Source: Elysia chlorotica
Lineage: Eukaryota > Mollusca > Gastropoda > Plakobranchidae
Assembly (NCBI GenBank): GCA_003991915.1
Contig: RQTK01000090.1
Span: 549,989-613,988 of the forward strand
Reading direction: 5' to 3'
Length of the DNA stretch: 64,000 nt
The notes below the pieces were generated by a model, which ran no database searches, was not told where the DNA came from, and saw only the letters and a program-made list of their open reading frames with translations. Shown piece after piece: positions 49,301 to 62,064 of this stretch; the first letter of the stretch is position 1; each line of letters opens with the position of its first letter. The translations under genes were made by a program, and so were the position numbers.

Positions 49301-52300
49301 AGCAAAGGCTTAGTCCGTGACTTGTCCTTTTTCGCATTGTACTTTGCAGCATAAACAAGAAAGGAAGGTAGATTGAGTCAAACTTTGATAGTTGCCTATA
49401 AACATTTATGGATGGACACATAAATTATACACTGCATTATATGTAAAAATACTTTTGAAATGTGTTTCTCCCCTCTTATGGTGGGGGGACTGGCGCATTG
49501 GTCACCCAATCGGGAAGTCTGCTGTTCAAAACCCACAAATGGCAAATTTGTTTATGGTATATTGTCCCCTACTGGCGTCTGTATTATGTGACCAGAATGA
49601 AGATCTTCCCACACTGTCTCTGGTCCTAAGCAGCCAACTTTATCTTTTGTTTTGTTTTGTTGTTGCAGGTTACCTGAGTTCTTTGTGACACCAATGAATG
49701 TCCTCAACACAGATCTTGCCAAAGCCTGTGCTCAATTTGCAGATAAAAGATTACCGGTACAGCTGGATTAACTACACGCCCTTATTTTTTTTTTAATTTG
49801 TCTTGCTTATATTTAAAACAATGCATTTTTGTTATCTGTTTATAAAAGTCTACATAAGCCATAGAAATGAGGATAGTATTTGTAATAAAAAAAATATTAT
49901 TATTATCAAGAGGGATTACCATATAAACTACAGGAGATACCACACAAAATTTATGAAGTTTTAATTTGGGTATTTCAGAGACAATTAATGTAAAGCTCTT
50001 TCCTTAACTGAAGAAGCCACTACATTGTGGAAAAAAACTGCCCACTTAGACAATAAGCTGTATGAGTTTTGAAAGAAATATATGTGCCCCTTTTGTCATT
50101 TATTTCAGACATGGTGCTATACATATGTGAATGGTGCGAGTCTTGTACGGATGTCTCATGTACTACCAGAATCTGATTTCAAAATATATGAAGAAAAGTA
50201 ATTTTTTTTATATATATAATTTTCAGCATAATTGTATTTAACTTTTCACATATTGATCGTTATAAGAAGATTTTGTTAAACACTTACTAAATACATTTCT
50301 CTCCATAGTGGATTTTTTTTTGTCTCTAATTCTCCTTGATCTGTTAGAAAGTATGCTCATTTTAAATTATTTAGCAATATACATTTTTACACCATATAAA
50401 TATTTTTTTACCAGAATCATAAGTAAAATAATTTGACCTTGAATCTTGCCTCTTTATCTTTTCACTGATGAATTTAGAATTGGGAAATCTTTATATCTGC
50501 CTAGAATGGGTACCCATTTGATTTTTTTCAAGAGAATTGATTTTAATTCTGACACACAATTTTTTATATAACTTTCAGGATGCTGAATGCAGTGAAGCAG
50601 TCGAGTGGAAATGAAAAAGATTTGTTAATATGTGATCTCAGTCGAATGTGCCCATCTCTACCGGATGTTAAAAGCAGCATTGAAAAATTAAAGGCTATCG
50701 TTCTTACAGGTGAGATCAGCTCTTGTCTAAACATATAGATTTATTTTGCCAAACTCCAGTCTTGTGTAGTCTTTTTTTTTTAATACTTTTTATTAAGCAA
50801 ATTCAACAGTTTGTGTTGATATCTTGCTCTTGCATTATTGTGGCACATTATTACTAGCTGCTCTGAGAGAGACTTTCGGAATAACCATAGATGTCAATTT
50901 TTTTTTCTACCTAGCATCTGAGATATTTCTCATGTGAATTTAAATATTTGGTTGCTCTGAAAGTGTGAATGTAAATTTTTAAGTATAAAAATAGATGAAG
51001 ATCAATTATCTTGAATCTATTAATTTTAAATGTTGTTATCAACAAACTTTTTTTTTTCACTCTTTAAAACAATCATAGAGATAATGGTTTCTGTGTTTTT
51101 CACTTTTCTCTTTAAATTGATCAATAATTTTTTATCCGATTTTTTTTACATCTTGCTTTTACTTCTGATTAGTTTATCACATTTCATATGTTTTGCCTCT
51201 CTATTCATGCAACCTCTCCTGTACTTCAGATTCAGCTAAAGAGTTCTACAGCTCCGATGCCCGATGGCTCAGTAGTCTAGAAGCGACCCACTGGTTACAA
51301 CATGTGGCGGCCTGCCTCAACACAGCCAACCATGTGGTCAACCAAATAACCAGAGATTCCCAAACGGTTGTCTTGAAAGGTTAGGTTCAGTGTTTTTACA
51401 ACTTACAGGTGTTATCCTAGGAATAATTTGTTATTATTATTATCATAAATATTTTGATTATTATTGTTATTGTTGCTATTATTTTTTATCAGGATAGAGC
51501 TTGGAAGTAACATGTGCATTGTATGTATGTTTTTGCTTTAGAAAAATGTGAATTTATTTTATGTCAAGCAAAAGAGATTTCCAATTGATCAATGTCCAAC
51601 TCTTGAGATTTGTAAATGTATGATGCTCATAACAGGATATAGTCTTAGCCTTTAGAATCTGGGTAATTCCTTAGATCCATAGGGTCCAACAATTCGGTAA
51701 GGATTATTTTTTGTTTTAACACTTTTATTTTTATTTTGTTTCTCCTTGTATTGTCATCTTCCTTCTTGGGCTTGTCATTGTATCCTCTTGATTATATACC
51801 ATAATATCAACACTGAGCTAGCAGAATAAAATATCTCTTTTTTTCTTCTTTTTTGTTGTTGTTGTAAGTTTGAGATTTATTTAACCAATGTTTTTCTTCA
51901 CATAATATAAAAATAAGTCAGTGCATTTTAATTTTGACTTTCATTATGAGATAGATACTGATCTAAGAATCATTGATATGCAAATATCAAAACAGCCTAT
52001 CTCTGAGATATGAGATCCAATACAGCTAGCACAGTGACGATATAATAATCCTCTGTCTTTTTCCCTGCAGAAGAAACAGGCTGTGACCTGAGCTGTGTGA
52101 TCTCCTGCCTAGCTCAGCTCCAACTGGACCCAGAGTTTCGCACCATCGCCGGCTTCCAGAGCCTAGTGCAAAGGGAGTGGGTGATCATGGGCCACCCGTT
52201 TCAGCAACGGCTTGGTCTGATCTGGACGCCAGACACCTCAGAGGCCGAACAAGTAGGTCTTTCAGTTTTCAATAAAGTTACAGTGATACTAATTTTCCGT

Positions 52301-53748
52301 TAATTTATGGATTTTCAGTTTTTTAAGATGGCAGATCAAAGTTCAGCAAAAGTCTGCTAAACATTTATGTTTTGCAATTCAGTATGCTAGAACACTTTGC
52401 ACTGGATTTTCAGTAAAGAAATGATCCAGTTGGCATATCCAATGTTGCTTTTAGCTGTAAGGGTCGCCGCATATTCACCACAATCCTCTTATGTCCTCAC
52501 ATATATATGTCTCAAACTCATAACCTGTGGGTTTTTTTCAACAGTCTCAAACTTATAACCTGGTTTACTATAGAGAGGCCCTGAAATTTTTAGGACAAAT
52601 AGAAACCACTAAGGCAGTAGTATTTTAGTGCTAAATTTAAAGATTTTTTATATTCAAGTTATCCCTTTAAAAATCAAGTATGCTTCTTGCTTTGGCTCTA
52701 GACTCAAAACAGGTATTGAATTTCCTGGTTTCTACTTTATCTTTACTGCATTATGTGGGTATTTTCACCTAAGTAGTGCTTTTAATTTGGAACTAATATA
52801 AATTTGTTTAAAACTTACTCACCCAAAATTGTTTTTCCTGTTCATTTCTTCTACAAGGTACCAGTTTTCCTTTTGTTCCTGGACTGTGTGTGGCAGCTAC
52901 TGCAGCAGTTCCCTTCATCATTCGCCTTCACAGAGACATATCTAACAGTTCTGTGGGACACATCCAATCTGGGATTGTTTGATACTTTTTTATTCAACAA
53001 CTGCTGGCACAGGAAAAAGTTTTTGTCTGAAAACAAACAAACAATTGCCACCCTGCCTAGCGCCTGGGACTGGAAATTTCAGCTCAGCGAAGAGCAGGTT
53101 CTTCTCTTCAATAATCCCTTGTACAGGCTGAGGACTTCTTACGATTTGGATTACGTTGTTGACAGCGCTAAGACGGCTCTTCGTAGCTCTGGGGACGCGC
53201 TCAGGGAAAACAGCTACCCCCTCCTGCTGGGCAAGCCCCCGTCTAACGCAGAGATTTTCGGCCTTCAGGAGGTGGTTCTCAAGCCCGAGGTGACGGCCGG
53301 CCTTATCAAGTTCTGGTCTCAGTGCTACCTCCGCTGGATCATCCCTGCGCAGATTGTCGGGGGCGGAAACCCTTCCCAGTACGTGCAGCAGTGTATCCTC
53401 ACCGAGGAGGTGGTTTGCCTGGAGCACAAGTTGTCCTCCCTGACCCTCCAGCTGCAGAAACAGCTGATGCAGCCTCCTCACCAACAGCAGCGGCAAAGAC
53501 TGGGAGAGAATGGAGACGATACAGAGATGCGGGTGAGGCTGTCGCGCCCCAGCAGTGGGCTCATGTTTGGCGCCACAGGCTATAGCAGCTCCAGCATGCA
53601 GCTCTCCACCATGTATATCACATCTTCTTTTCCATTCACCCTTGCCGTGTCTCACCACACCCAGCATACACTGATATGCGGACCCTTATCTCAGTACCTG
53701 AAAGATACTGCAATAGATCACAACTACATGCAGGATGAAAACGATTAA
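37349..53748 (+). CDS. MTMR10/12: Myotubularin-related pseudophosphatase, MTMR10/12 type (15 exons)
   Basis: Exons: 37349-37411, 41218-41274, 44674-44737 (or twin 44592-44655), 46050-46195, 46575-46653, 47155-47237, 47798-47854, 48436-48529, 48915-49032, 49669-49756, 50109-50197, 50579-50709, 51230-51379, 52071-52252, 52858-53748. All junctions are GT-AG and phases agree, giving 763 residues, close to human MTMR10 (777) and MTMR12 (747). Residues ~62-214 form the PH-GRAM domain (GIIGHLFVTNFKISFVP); ~220-560 the phosphatase-like domain (PLWCW counterpart TWCYTYVNGASLVRM; FRTIAGFQSLVQREWV; VPVFLLFLDCVWQL; FTETYLTVL). The catalytic Cys-X5-Arg loop is replaced by LKEETGCDLSCV (residues ~404-415), so it should be inactive, as known for this subfamily, whose members act as adaptors of active myotubularins at phosphoinositide membranes. 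Exon 1 assignment is the weakest part. Confidence 0.9.
37434..37960. repeat. AGATCT/TCTAGA palindromic-hexamer array
   Basis: Dense overlapping AGATCT and TCTAGA sites in MTMR intron 1, beginning 22 nt after the exon 1 donor, with longer units such as CTGGATTAGATCTAGAAT repeated three times near 37480-37560. Every hexamer is its own reverse complement, so either strand can fold back. Confidence 0.9.
37961..39534. other. MTMR intron 1, unremarkable AT-rich part
   Basis: No gene, RNA or element recognised. One strong acceptor-like site (CCCTTCCCCTCTCAG at about 38076) has no matching donor downstream. Confidence 0.5.
39535..40085. repeat. Purine-rich low-complexity tract
   Basis: A/G-rich plus strand with GGAGGA, AGGAGGAAAAG runs and a terminal AG repeat. 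The 80-codon Gly/Arg/Lys-rich frame at 39592-39834 follows from composition and is not credible as a gene. Confidence 0.75.
39895..39947. repeat. Perfect 53-bp palindrome
   Basis: Arms of 26 bp (left arm begins GCTCCTTTTCCTTCCCACTT) around a single central A at 39921. The right arm is an exact reverse complement. It interrupts the purine-rich tract with its own pyrimidine complement. Confidence 0.97.
42009..42026 (+). CDS. Possible MTMR microexon (18 nt)
   Basis: Between exons 2 and 3: T-rich tract plus GTTTTTAG, 18 nt reading VDYIEM, then GTAATT. Phase 0 on both sides matches the exon 2/3 junction, so inclusion would insert six residues. Short sequences between splice-like signals are common by chance. 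Confidence 0.2.
44592..44655 (+). CDS. MTMR exon 3a (first twin of duplicated exon)
   Basis: 64 nt, phase 0 in and phase 1 out, encoding EEVERNASAFFDNLHEP plus RKLQ. It is preceded by a T-rich acceptor ending TTTTCAG and followed by donor GTTAAT. Only 18 nt separate it from exon 3b. Including both copies would shift the reading frame. Confidence 0.75.
44674..44737 (+). CDS. MTMR exon 3b (second twin)
   Basis: Same 64 nt as exon 3a except two third-position changes (Ser TCT/TCC, Leu CTT/CTC), so the peptide is identical. It has its own acceptor (T10 CAG) and donor GTTAAT. The two copies lie 82 nt apart. Confidence 0.75.
45284..45425 (+). mobile_element. SINE, headless copy in MTMR intron 3
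   Basis: Matches the body and tail of the 23700 SINE: GAGACAGGGGTCATGGTATC, GGCAGCACATAAAATTGTCA, CACATTAAACCAACTCAACA. The tRNA-like head is missing. Confidence 0.75.
49484..49625 (+). mobile_element. SINE, tailless copy in MTMR intron 9
   Basis: tRNA-like head with GGACTGGCGCATTGGTCACC and GTCTGCTGTTCAAAACCC, then CCCCTACTGGCGTCTGTATT. The tail is lost. It ends about 40 nt before exon 10's acceptor. Confidence 0.65.
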
Positions 53749-54311
53749 GAGAATTATTGTTTGATGATGTGCATTGAAAGGTCTTGTTAGTTTTTACAGC
53801 TGATGGAAACGGAATAAGACAATCTTTTTTATATTATCTCCAGTGAAGATGATGGTGATTTTCACAGATTTAGGATTTTTTCTTTTTGCATCTACTCTTC
53901 ATGATACTGTTTTACATGGTTTGTTGTTGAAGACTAAGAAAATATCTTCATTATAAGGGAACGAGGAAGAATATCAGTTCGAAATTAGGGAAGTTGAGAA
54001 TAACAATTTTTTTTACCTGAGCAGATTGACTGTTTTCCTTTGACTTTTATATAAAACAATCTATGAACTACTTCAGAGGTTTATTTAAATGCACAATCAG
54101 TACGGCAGATTGTAATTGTACAGAGCAGAAATTCTTTTTAATATTTTTGTTTTGTTTTTCACTTTGGATTTGGGGAAACTCTTAACAATTCAATTTTGTA
54201 GAATAATGAAATGGGGCAACAATAAATTTAATTTTGTCTTTCCACTGACTTAGTAAAATCCAGTTCTAATGTGTTATAACTTTCAATCACTTTTTTTTAA
54301 AGATAACATTA

Positions 54312-54317
54312 AATAAA
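54312..54317 (+). terminator. Candidate MTMR poly(A) signal
   Basis: AATAAA 564 nt after the stop, with a T-rich stretch (TTTTATCTCTTTG) following. An earlier AATAAA at about 54220 is an alternative. Confidence 0.45.
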
Positions 54318-57300
54318 AGATTTTATCTCTTTGCCTGCCATCATTTATTGTCATTGACTAAATTCAAACAATTTGTAAAACCTAAAACACTTAACCATAT
54401 TGTTTGATATGTAAAATAAGACAAATATATCGCACGGCCCATTTTTAATTTTTTAGGCTTGTACTGAAGGAAGTAAAATTGCCAAATTATCCTAAAAGGC
54501 TAATATGTTAGAACAAATTTTAAAATCGTAAGTGAAACCTACAAAGAATGGCTTTTTTAAAAATAAAAGTTAAAAACAGAGTGTGATGGTTTATAGCTAT
54601 TGAGACAAATTCTATTACAGACCACCGCAGTGCCCTGTGGAAGGGGAGGCAAAGGTGCATTCATTTCACAAGTTTCTAATCTAGTGATTCGCTGGACATG
54701 CAACATTCTATTTTTCTTCCCTCTCCACAGCTGTAGGCAGACTAGCTGCTAGCTTTGATTTGTTTGATCACATTGCCCTACTGCTAGGTAACCTGGGTCA
54801 TTGTTGGCATGTTTGTTTGCATAATTAGTTCAGTGCAAGTAAGACACAAAAATTATGTGATGTATCTCTCTGAAGTAGGAAAATTAAAGAATATTTATTT
54901 CTTTGGTGTTGATGTTGTCTCTTGGGGAAAAAGACTGTTGTAGTCTTGAAATTCAAACAGATAAAATTTTAGCTGTACTTTAGCTACTGTATTGTTATTA
55001 TTTCAGAGCAATGATATATTTCATTAGTTGTGATTTTCATTAAAAAAACTGGTGATATGATTAATTTGTTGCTACATTACGCAAATTATAAACTGTACAG
55101 TCTTTCATGTAGGCCTGGAGTCCACATCCTTGAAAGAGAATTACTTATTATTCCTGTGCCATGTATGTTTTTGTTGCTGCTTCTTTCTAAGAAAAAAATT
55201 ATTTGTGCCTTAAACAGATTATTGTGGTATTGTTAATGTTATTTTTGTTTAATAATAGATTGAAATTGGTGAACTTTTATCTCTTTCAAATTGTTTTATT
55301 TATTTTTGGTTAAGAGATGGGTCTAAAGTAGAGTTTAAAAACGATTTATCTTGCATACAAATTCACTTTTGATTTTTTCTGACTAATCAAAATACTTCAT
55401 TCATCTTTCTGTGACATTAAAGCTGGCTTGTGATGCTCACAAATTTTGCTTCTATATCAATAATTAAATGTTGAAAACTAATTATGTATAAATCACTCTT
55501 ATGGTTAAAATGTTATTGTTTAATGATGAAAGTGAAACATCTTCATTCAGAAAAATTGATCAAGTGAGTAGCTTAATTGCTGTCTCAGCACATGTGATGA
55601 TACAATATCTAACAATATTTTTACCTTAAATTTACTGCCACAAAAAATGAATTTTAGCTAAACGTATCTGCACAATAATTGCCAATTTAGACTGGAAGTG
55701 GACTTGACGAATGTTTATGAGTCCCTTACAATAAGTATTCGTAATATACCTTTTTTCTTTTTTGTTGTAAAACCAATTATTACTAAGTTGTTATTTCACT
55801 AACCTATAGCACTACTATTACTAGGCTGGCTGTTAAGGGAAATAATGCACTTCATGTCTCATGCAATATTTATGAAAAATGTTCACCAACTGTAAATGGA
55901 AGCACAATTCTGTATATTTCCTCTATAATTATATATATCATTATTTACTTATAATCATATTTCTTCTAGAATTAACTATTCAACTGCTCAATACTTTCAA
56001 TAAAGACTGCTGTTCTATCTTTACATGAAAGCTTCTATTTATGATAGGATATTGTAATATCTTAGTTTAAATATTCTTTTAAATATACCTTTTCTTTTAA
56101 ACAAATTCTCGTATTGCAATTTTTTGCCACCATGAAGCTGTCATGGTTTGAAAATGTGTATGGTAATTGACCGATTTACATATAAAACATACTTATCAAA
56201 GCAGACTACCTTGATCAATGATATCAGCATAGCTGAAATAGTTTAAGGAAATAAATAAATGATTTATATATTAATTATTATAATAATGGTAAACAAAAAA
56301 GGTAAGAGAAAAAGATAACACACCAGTTTTATCATCACAGGGCAGCTTTGGCAACTTTTAAAAAACTTTTAGCACATTTATATGAGATAATCAAAACATT
56401 TGAATGAAAGTCAGAACATTATTCATTAGGCTTAAATATCCCTTTAAGTCTTATGTGGGGGGGAATTCAGGGTTGTTTGCTTTTTGTTTTGTTTTTACAC
56501 TTTTTAGAATTCAGAAAGGTGATATATGACTATAAAGCACTTAATCATGTACTTTTGAGAGAAAAATGTGAAGAGAAGTATTTGGAATCCTAGCATAGAA
56601 TATTGAAAAAAGGTTATATTGTAGGTCCTCTCTATAAAGAAGAGAAAAGTTTTTGGAAGCTACTTTACATCTCAAATACGATAAAAGGTGTGTGTGTGTG
56701 TGATAAAAGAAAAAAAAATTCTATACTAAGACTTTTATGAAAGATTGCTTTTATCCACATGAAAAGGACAGCCACTGCTGTGTCTGTATTGAAAACTTCA
56801 AAACTTAAGTTTGTTCCTTTTATGTAGCAAATTTTGTGGAATGAATTTAGATTTCATTAACATGTAACTGCATTTCATGTGTAATGATATTTTGTTTCTG
56901 TTACTTTTTTTCATATCTTGAGAATTTTGTTTACTTGTTTATCTGGTGCTTATTGTTCTTCTCCCCACCCCTACTCCTCTCCTACTTCCAAATATCTTTC
57001 TACCCCTGGATAAGCTGTGTTGTGAATTGTATACAAAGCACATTTCTTTAAATATGATAGAAATTGAAATCATTTTGTGTTTCATAGAAATAGTTATACA
57101 AAAGACATAGATCTATACACTGCAGCATGTAAATGATTATATAGCGTTTTAGATTTCTGGTGTAGTGGTTTTGTGCAGAGGTATATCCCACCGCCTCTTT
57201 GACTCATATTTTCTTGGCTAGATAATTTCAAATAAAGAATGGGAATAACACAGTTATTTCATAAAATATAAAGGCATTTTACTACATTGGGCCACTTTTG

Positions 57301-58455
57301 TTAAGATGCTGTGTTCAATCCTTACCATGAACAGAATTGTTTCTGGCACCCTGTGTCAACCCAGCACGGAATGAGTAGCTGTGGCTCTTTGAGTCATGGG
57401 AAAAGTGATGTGTGACAATGAAAGTAATAGCAACTACCTCACAAATGCCATTTTCCTAGTGTAATCTGGACCTTAACTCTTGGTACTTTAGCTTTTTTTT
57501 TTCCAAAGAGCATGAGAGCAACTTTACTTCATACATATTGTTTAAAAACTATTAGATCTTACACTTGATTCTTTTAAGAATATTTTTATAAGTTGCACTT
57601 AACTTTGCAGATTTGATCACAAATAATCACTATCATGTTAGTCTTAATTATCTGGGGTGATATAATATAAGACTACAGATTGTGTCCTTTTCTAATTAAG
57701 ATGACTATTATGTTCATCTCTTATGATTATATGGTCACTGCCATGTTATTATGTGCGGTCCCTTGGTTCCGGTTATTCATATATAGTTCTAACAATTTTT
57801 TTTTTCAATTTTTTTAATAATGGTTAGTGGCACTTACAATTTTCTTTAGGTTTCTAAAGTGATCAACATCCAGACATTATCTCATCTTTTCATTTTTTGT
57901 TTCTTCCGACTCGTCCACTACTACAATGTTTATCAAATGGAATGCTATGACAGAAACAGAGGCGTTTCTTTGAATAATACATGTACCCTAACACTTTAAA
58001 CATCATTCTTGGTAAATTGCTCCTTTCTAACCATTAATTAAAAGATTTTGTTTTGGTGAAATTTAAAAGTTATGCCACCTTTTCAATGAAAAGATTTTGT
58101 TTTGGTGAAATATAAAAGTTATGCCACCTTTTCATCATGGGATTTGTACCACTAGAAGACATGGTGTTGATGTTAAATAATTATTGACTTAATCTTATCT
58201 GAAAAAAAGACTGCTAAGTGTACAGTGGAAATTTTTTTTTTTTACAAATATTATATCACTTGCCCTCTTTGTACATCTATTTTCCAAATAGCTATAGAAA
58301 AATGTCTTCTACTAAATAGTATACTACTATGTGATATCTGATTCTGAAAGTTACTGCTCCTTAAAAAAAACTATTGTGTAGAACTAGAAGTAGAATTGTA
58401 GCAGTCCAGATTGGCAGCCACCTTTATTTTTCTTCCCTTCCTTGACCACCTATTT
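54318..58455. other. Intergenic, AT-rich
   Basis: No convincing gene. One small tandem duplication at about 58040-58135: two ~48 bp copies containing GATTTTGTTTTGGTGAAAT and AAAAGTTATGCCACCTTTTC. Confidence 0.55.
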
Positions 58456-58456
58456 T

Positions 58457-58574
58457 TCTTCTTCTTCTTCTGCTTCTTCTTCTTCTTCTTCTTCTTCTTC
58501 TTCTTCTTCTTCTTCTTCTTCTTCTTCTTCTTCTTCTTCTTCTTCTTCTTCTTCTTCGCCTTCTCCTTTTTATT

Positions 58575-58605
<31 letters not shown>

Positions 58606-58614
58606 TTATTGTTA
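58457..58614. repeat. (CTT)n then (ATT)n microsatellites
   Basis: About 100 bp of CTT, nearly pure, followed by ATT repeats from 58569. Frames here are artefacts. Confidence 0.95.
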
Positions 58615-60905
58615 TGTTCATCACTATTGTTGCCGCTGGGTTTTTTTTACTTTTTAAAAATAGTTTATCTTAATACGCATGTATCCATTGATTTTTTTCA
58701 ATTACAACCAGATTAGTAGTTTTAAGATCAATACAGTTTTCACCATGACTTGAAAACCCAGTGCTGTTAGCATTAATGGCAAGACTACCTTGCTATCATT
58801 GTCTGACCCCTATGCAAAATAGATTGTATGTGATATTGAAAGGGTTCGCTGGACCAAAGTTGGCATTCTTTCATTTTAAGTACTTTTAAGTGATAATGTT
58901 CCAGGTAGATTTGCCCTTTTTTTGTTTGTTTTAGCTGTGGTGAGGGTAAAAGCTCTAGCATTGTTGAAGTGGAGAAAACATTAACTTTTTTTCGGGTGAT
59001 GATCTTTTCCTATTTATATCATGCATGCATTCCTATGCATCATGGAATTTTCTTTCCTTAGATCTTCAAAATCAAATTGCAAATCTTACCTATTTCTAAA
59101 TATTTAATAAAGATGTCAATTTAAACTTTAATTTGAATCATAGAGAACAACAGATTCTGCTGATGAGAAGGGATAACACATGACAACAGAAGTCGAACAT
59201 ATGTCTTCATTATTGATACTTATTTACATGTTATTAGGAGTGTCGTTTTAAGTTTACATTATTTAAAGGGTTTCTGTTATTAGTTTCATTGTAGTTACAA
59301 ATAGAAAAAAAGAAAGATCAATGAGATATATATATATATATATGATAATTAATTTATTTTAAATTTGTTCATCTCAATAATTGAGTTAAAACTTCATTTT
59401 AAGATGTCTACATTTTTTTTTTACAAATGAAACATGTCTTCAGTCTTTGTGTTTCTGTATGATTTTCCGCTTTGTGACAAAGTATTTTTGCCATTTTGTT
59501 TGATTTGTTATTGTCACTGCATTGTTAAATTCAGAAAGAAAAAATCCCTGTTTATCGATTTCCTCATTTAAGAAAACCACATATACTTGCAAATGTTATT
59601 TATTATGCCATTTTTTGTACTGTCTTACGATAGAAATAAAAGTGATTTAAGGTTGGCCAACACCCTTTCTGTTTGCCTTTTTTTTTTCAAAATCAAATTG
59701 TTGTTCTTTTTTTTTTTTCCACAAAAGGAGATGCAATTCAATTTTCAAAGTAAACTTGCTGATTTAGTTAAATGATCATTATGCAAGTTTTTTTGTTTTT
59801 TTAATTCGATGAAGCAACTTTTGGTTTAAATATCAATTCAGGATTTTACTTTGGCCAAAAATCTGTGCAGTCTTATGAAGTATACCCACACCCTCAATTG
59901 CGAAATTTAACTAAATGAAAACACATATAGCTTATTGTTAATATTAACTTGTCTGTGTGAGTACTGCGACTCAGGTTTTGCTCCCAAAAATCTGTGCAGT
60001 CTCATGAAGTATACCCACACCCTCAATTGCGAAATTTAACTAAATGAAAACACATATAGCTTATTAACTTGTCTGTGCGAGTACTGCGACTCAGGTTTTG
60101 CTCTGTATTTTTATATTGTAAAGCTCTATGAGCTTCTTTTAGGGAAAGAGCTGTATAACTGATCTTATCAATTTTACTTTTCATTAGTTCAAACGGGCTG
60201 GAAAATTTTGGTACTTAAAGATGTGTAGTCAGAGTAAGTTTGATAATTTTTTTTTCTTCTTACAATATAATTAATGTTTGCGTTTAAGCGTTTTTGACAT
60301 TTTTCAATTTGTCAGAGTAAACAATCATGTGTGTGGTAAATATAATTCAAGTGAAGTGGTTTGTTATCAAGGGGGTGCTCTTTTTAACTTTTTACAAACC
60401 ATTCATTCGTTTAAAAAAAATATAATCATTTGCGGGTGTACCTTCAACCCCTCCACATTTTTTGTTTGTTTGTTAATCATTTCCTTCTCTTAGTGCATAA
60501 AAAAAAAACAACCACACTGTACCATTATCAAAGAGATCACTGACCCTAATCACAGACAATCAACACGTTGTATGAAACTAAAAGTAAAGGTTTGGCAGCG
60601 TGCAGTCCAGGTAATGGACCAAACCTTTTAACAGTCGATCAGGTTGATCCCATGATAAACACAACATTGACATGTACGTACATGTGTGTAGGCTAATAGG
60701 CTAACTAGTCTTTGGTGGGGAAAATCACCCTGCTTGGTTACTTAATGTGTGCAAAGTGACATTATCGCCGTTTGCTCCCGTGAAACAATAAATGCAGTAA
60801 TGCTGATAGATTGCTCTTGTTTGCTAAACATTGCAGAATGTTTCCCCTAAAATGTTGATGGGAAATATCTTTATGTAAGTATTTGAGAGATAGGGATAGG
60901 AAAGG

Positions 60906-60907
<2 letters not shown>
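58615..60907. other. Intergenic, AT-rich
   Basis: No gene seen. It contains the 129-bp duplication at 59856-60103 and an (AT)n run near 59328-59342. Confidence 0.55.
59856..60103. repeat. Recent tandem duplication (~129 bp unit)
   Basis: Two adjacent copies containing AAAATCTGTGCAGTCT, AGTATACCCACACCCTCAAT and GAGTACTGCGACTCAGG. They are nearly identical apart from a ~9 bp deletion (TGTTAATAT region) in the second. Confidence 0.9.

Positions 60908-60955
<48 letters not shown>
60908..60955. repeat. (GA)n microsatellite
   Basis: Pure GA repeat followed by short ACAG repeats. Confidence 0.95.
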
Positions 60956-60961
<6 letters not shown>

Positions 60962-61445
60962 CAGACAGACAGACAGAACGGTAGGCAGACAGACAAAGTG
61001 ATGAAAATCAGGACAAACTTGAAAGATCAGTTCCCATTTCAGTGATCGAATGAACTTTCATGTGTCAGTTAGACCCAATACCGTTTCCCATTAACACATG
61101 TTTTTAAACTAAATAAAAACATGTATAGCTTTGAAGCTTTAAAGGTAATGGAATTCTGTTAAAAGAACCCGTACACGCTTCGTTTTACTATAATTTGCCT
61201 CCATCAGGCATCAGCTTCAAGCGTGACGCTAGATCGATACTTCCATTTGCTGTTAAACAACAAAACACATACATAAGTCTGAAGTCATGATGGTAAACGA
61301 ACCAGTCCGAAAAGTTTTGTTACCAGAACCAGCGTGATAGTCATTCTGCGGGAAGTACTAAGGCTTCCACTTCTAATAATGTTACTGGTGCTTTGATGTG
61401 TGATGACCATTGGAATTTTTTAGTTTGGTAAGTTCAACGCTGTAA

Positions 61446-61446
61446 C

Positions 61447-61499
<53 letters not shown>

Positions 61500-61507
61500 C
61501 AACAACA
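61446..61507. repeat. (AAT)n-(AAC)n microsatellite
   Basis: About 16 AAT units followed by four AAC units. Confidence 0.95.
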
Positions 61508-62064
61508 ATTATGTTTATATAATTAAATATAATGCATTTAGAAGAATGGCAGCAGCATCAAATTCACTGTAAAAATTGTAGAAGAATCGACCGGAGTGTT
61601 CAATCAATTTTTGTTAAATGAACATCTAATTGTCTTTCATGTCATTATTTCGTTCTCGTTTCAATTATTTGTGCCTTTTCCTCCAACTAAATAGTATACG
61701 TACACATTGCATTAAATTAATTTATTATGTACATGCTTGCCTTGATATTGTTACTGCTGCTGCTGCTGTTGTCGTTGTTGTTTTTTTGTTATTGCTGCTG
61801 CTGTTGTCATTGTTGTTTTTGTTGTTGCTGCTACTGCTGTTGTTTTTGCTGTTGTAGTCGGTGTTATCGTTATTTTTATAGCTGTTACTTTTTGTTTTAC
61901 TTCTTCTTTGTTATTTCTTGATTTTGTTGTTTTTGTTTGTTTGTATTTGTGTGTGTGTGTTTGTGATTTTTGTTTTTATTGTAAACTCTTTTTTTTTGTT
62001 ATTTTCCTTTACTTTTTTTTGTAATTTGTCTTGCTCTTGATCTTTTCCGACCCAGCACTTTACC

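Noticed and set aside
58411-58716. Phe/Leu-rich and Arg-rich frames
   Set aside because: Products of the CTT and ATT microsatellites.
61630-61921. Leu/Val- and Cys-rich frames upstream of the receptor
   Set aside because: Derived from a degenerate GCTGTTGTT-type simple repeat; no signal beyond composition.
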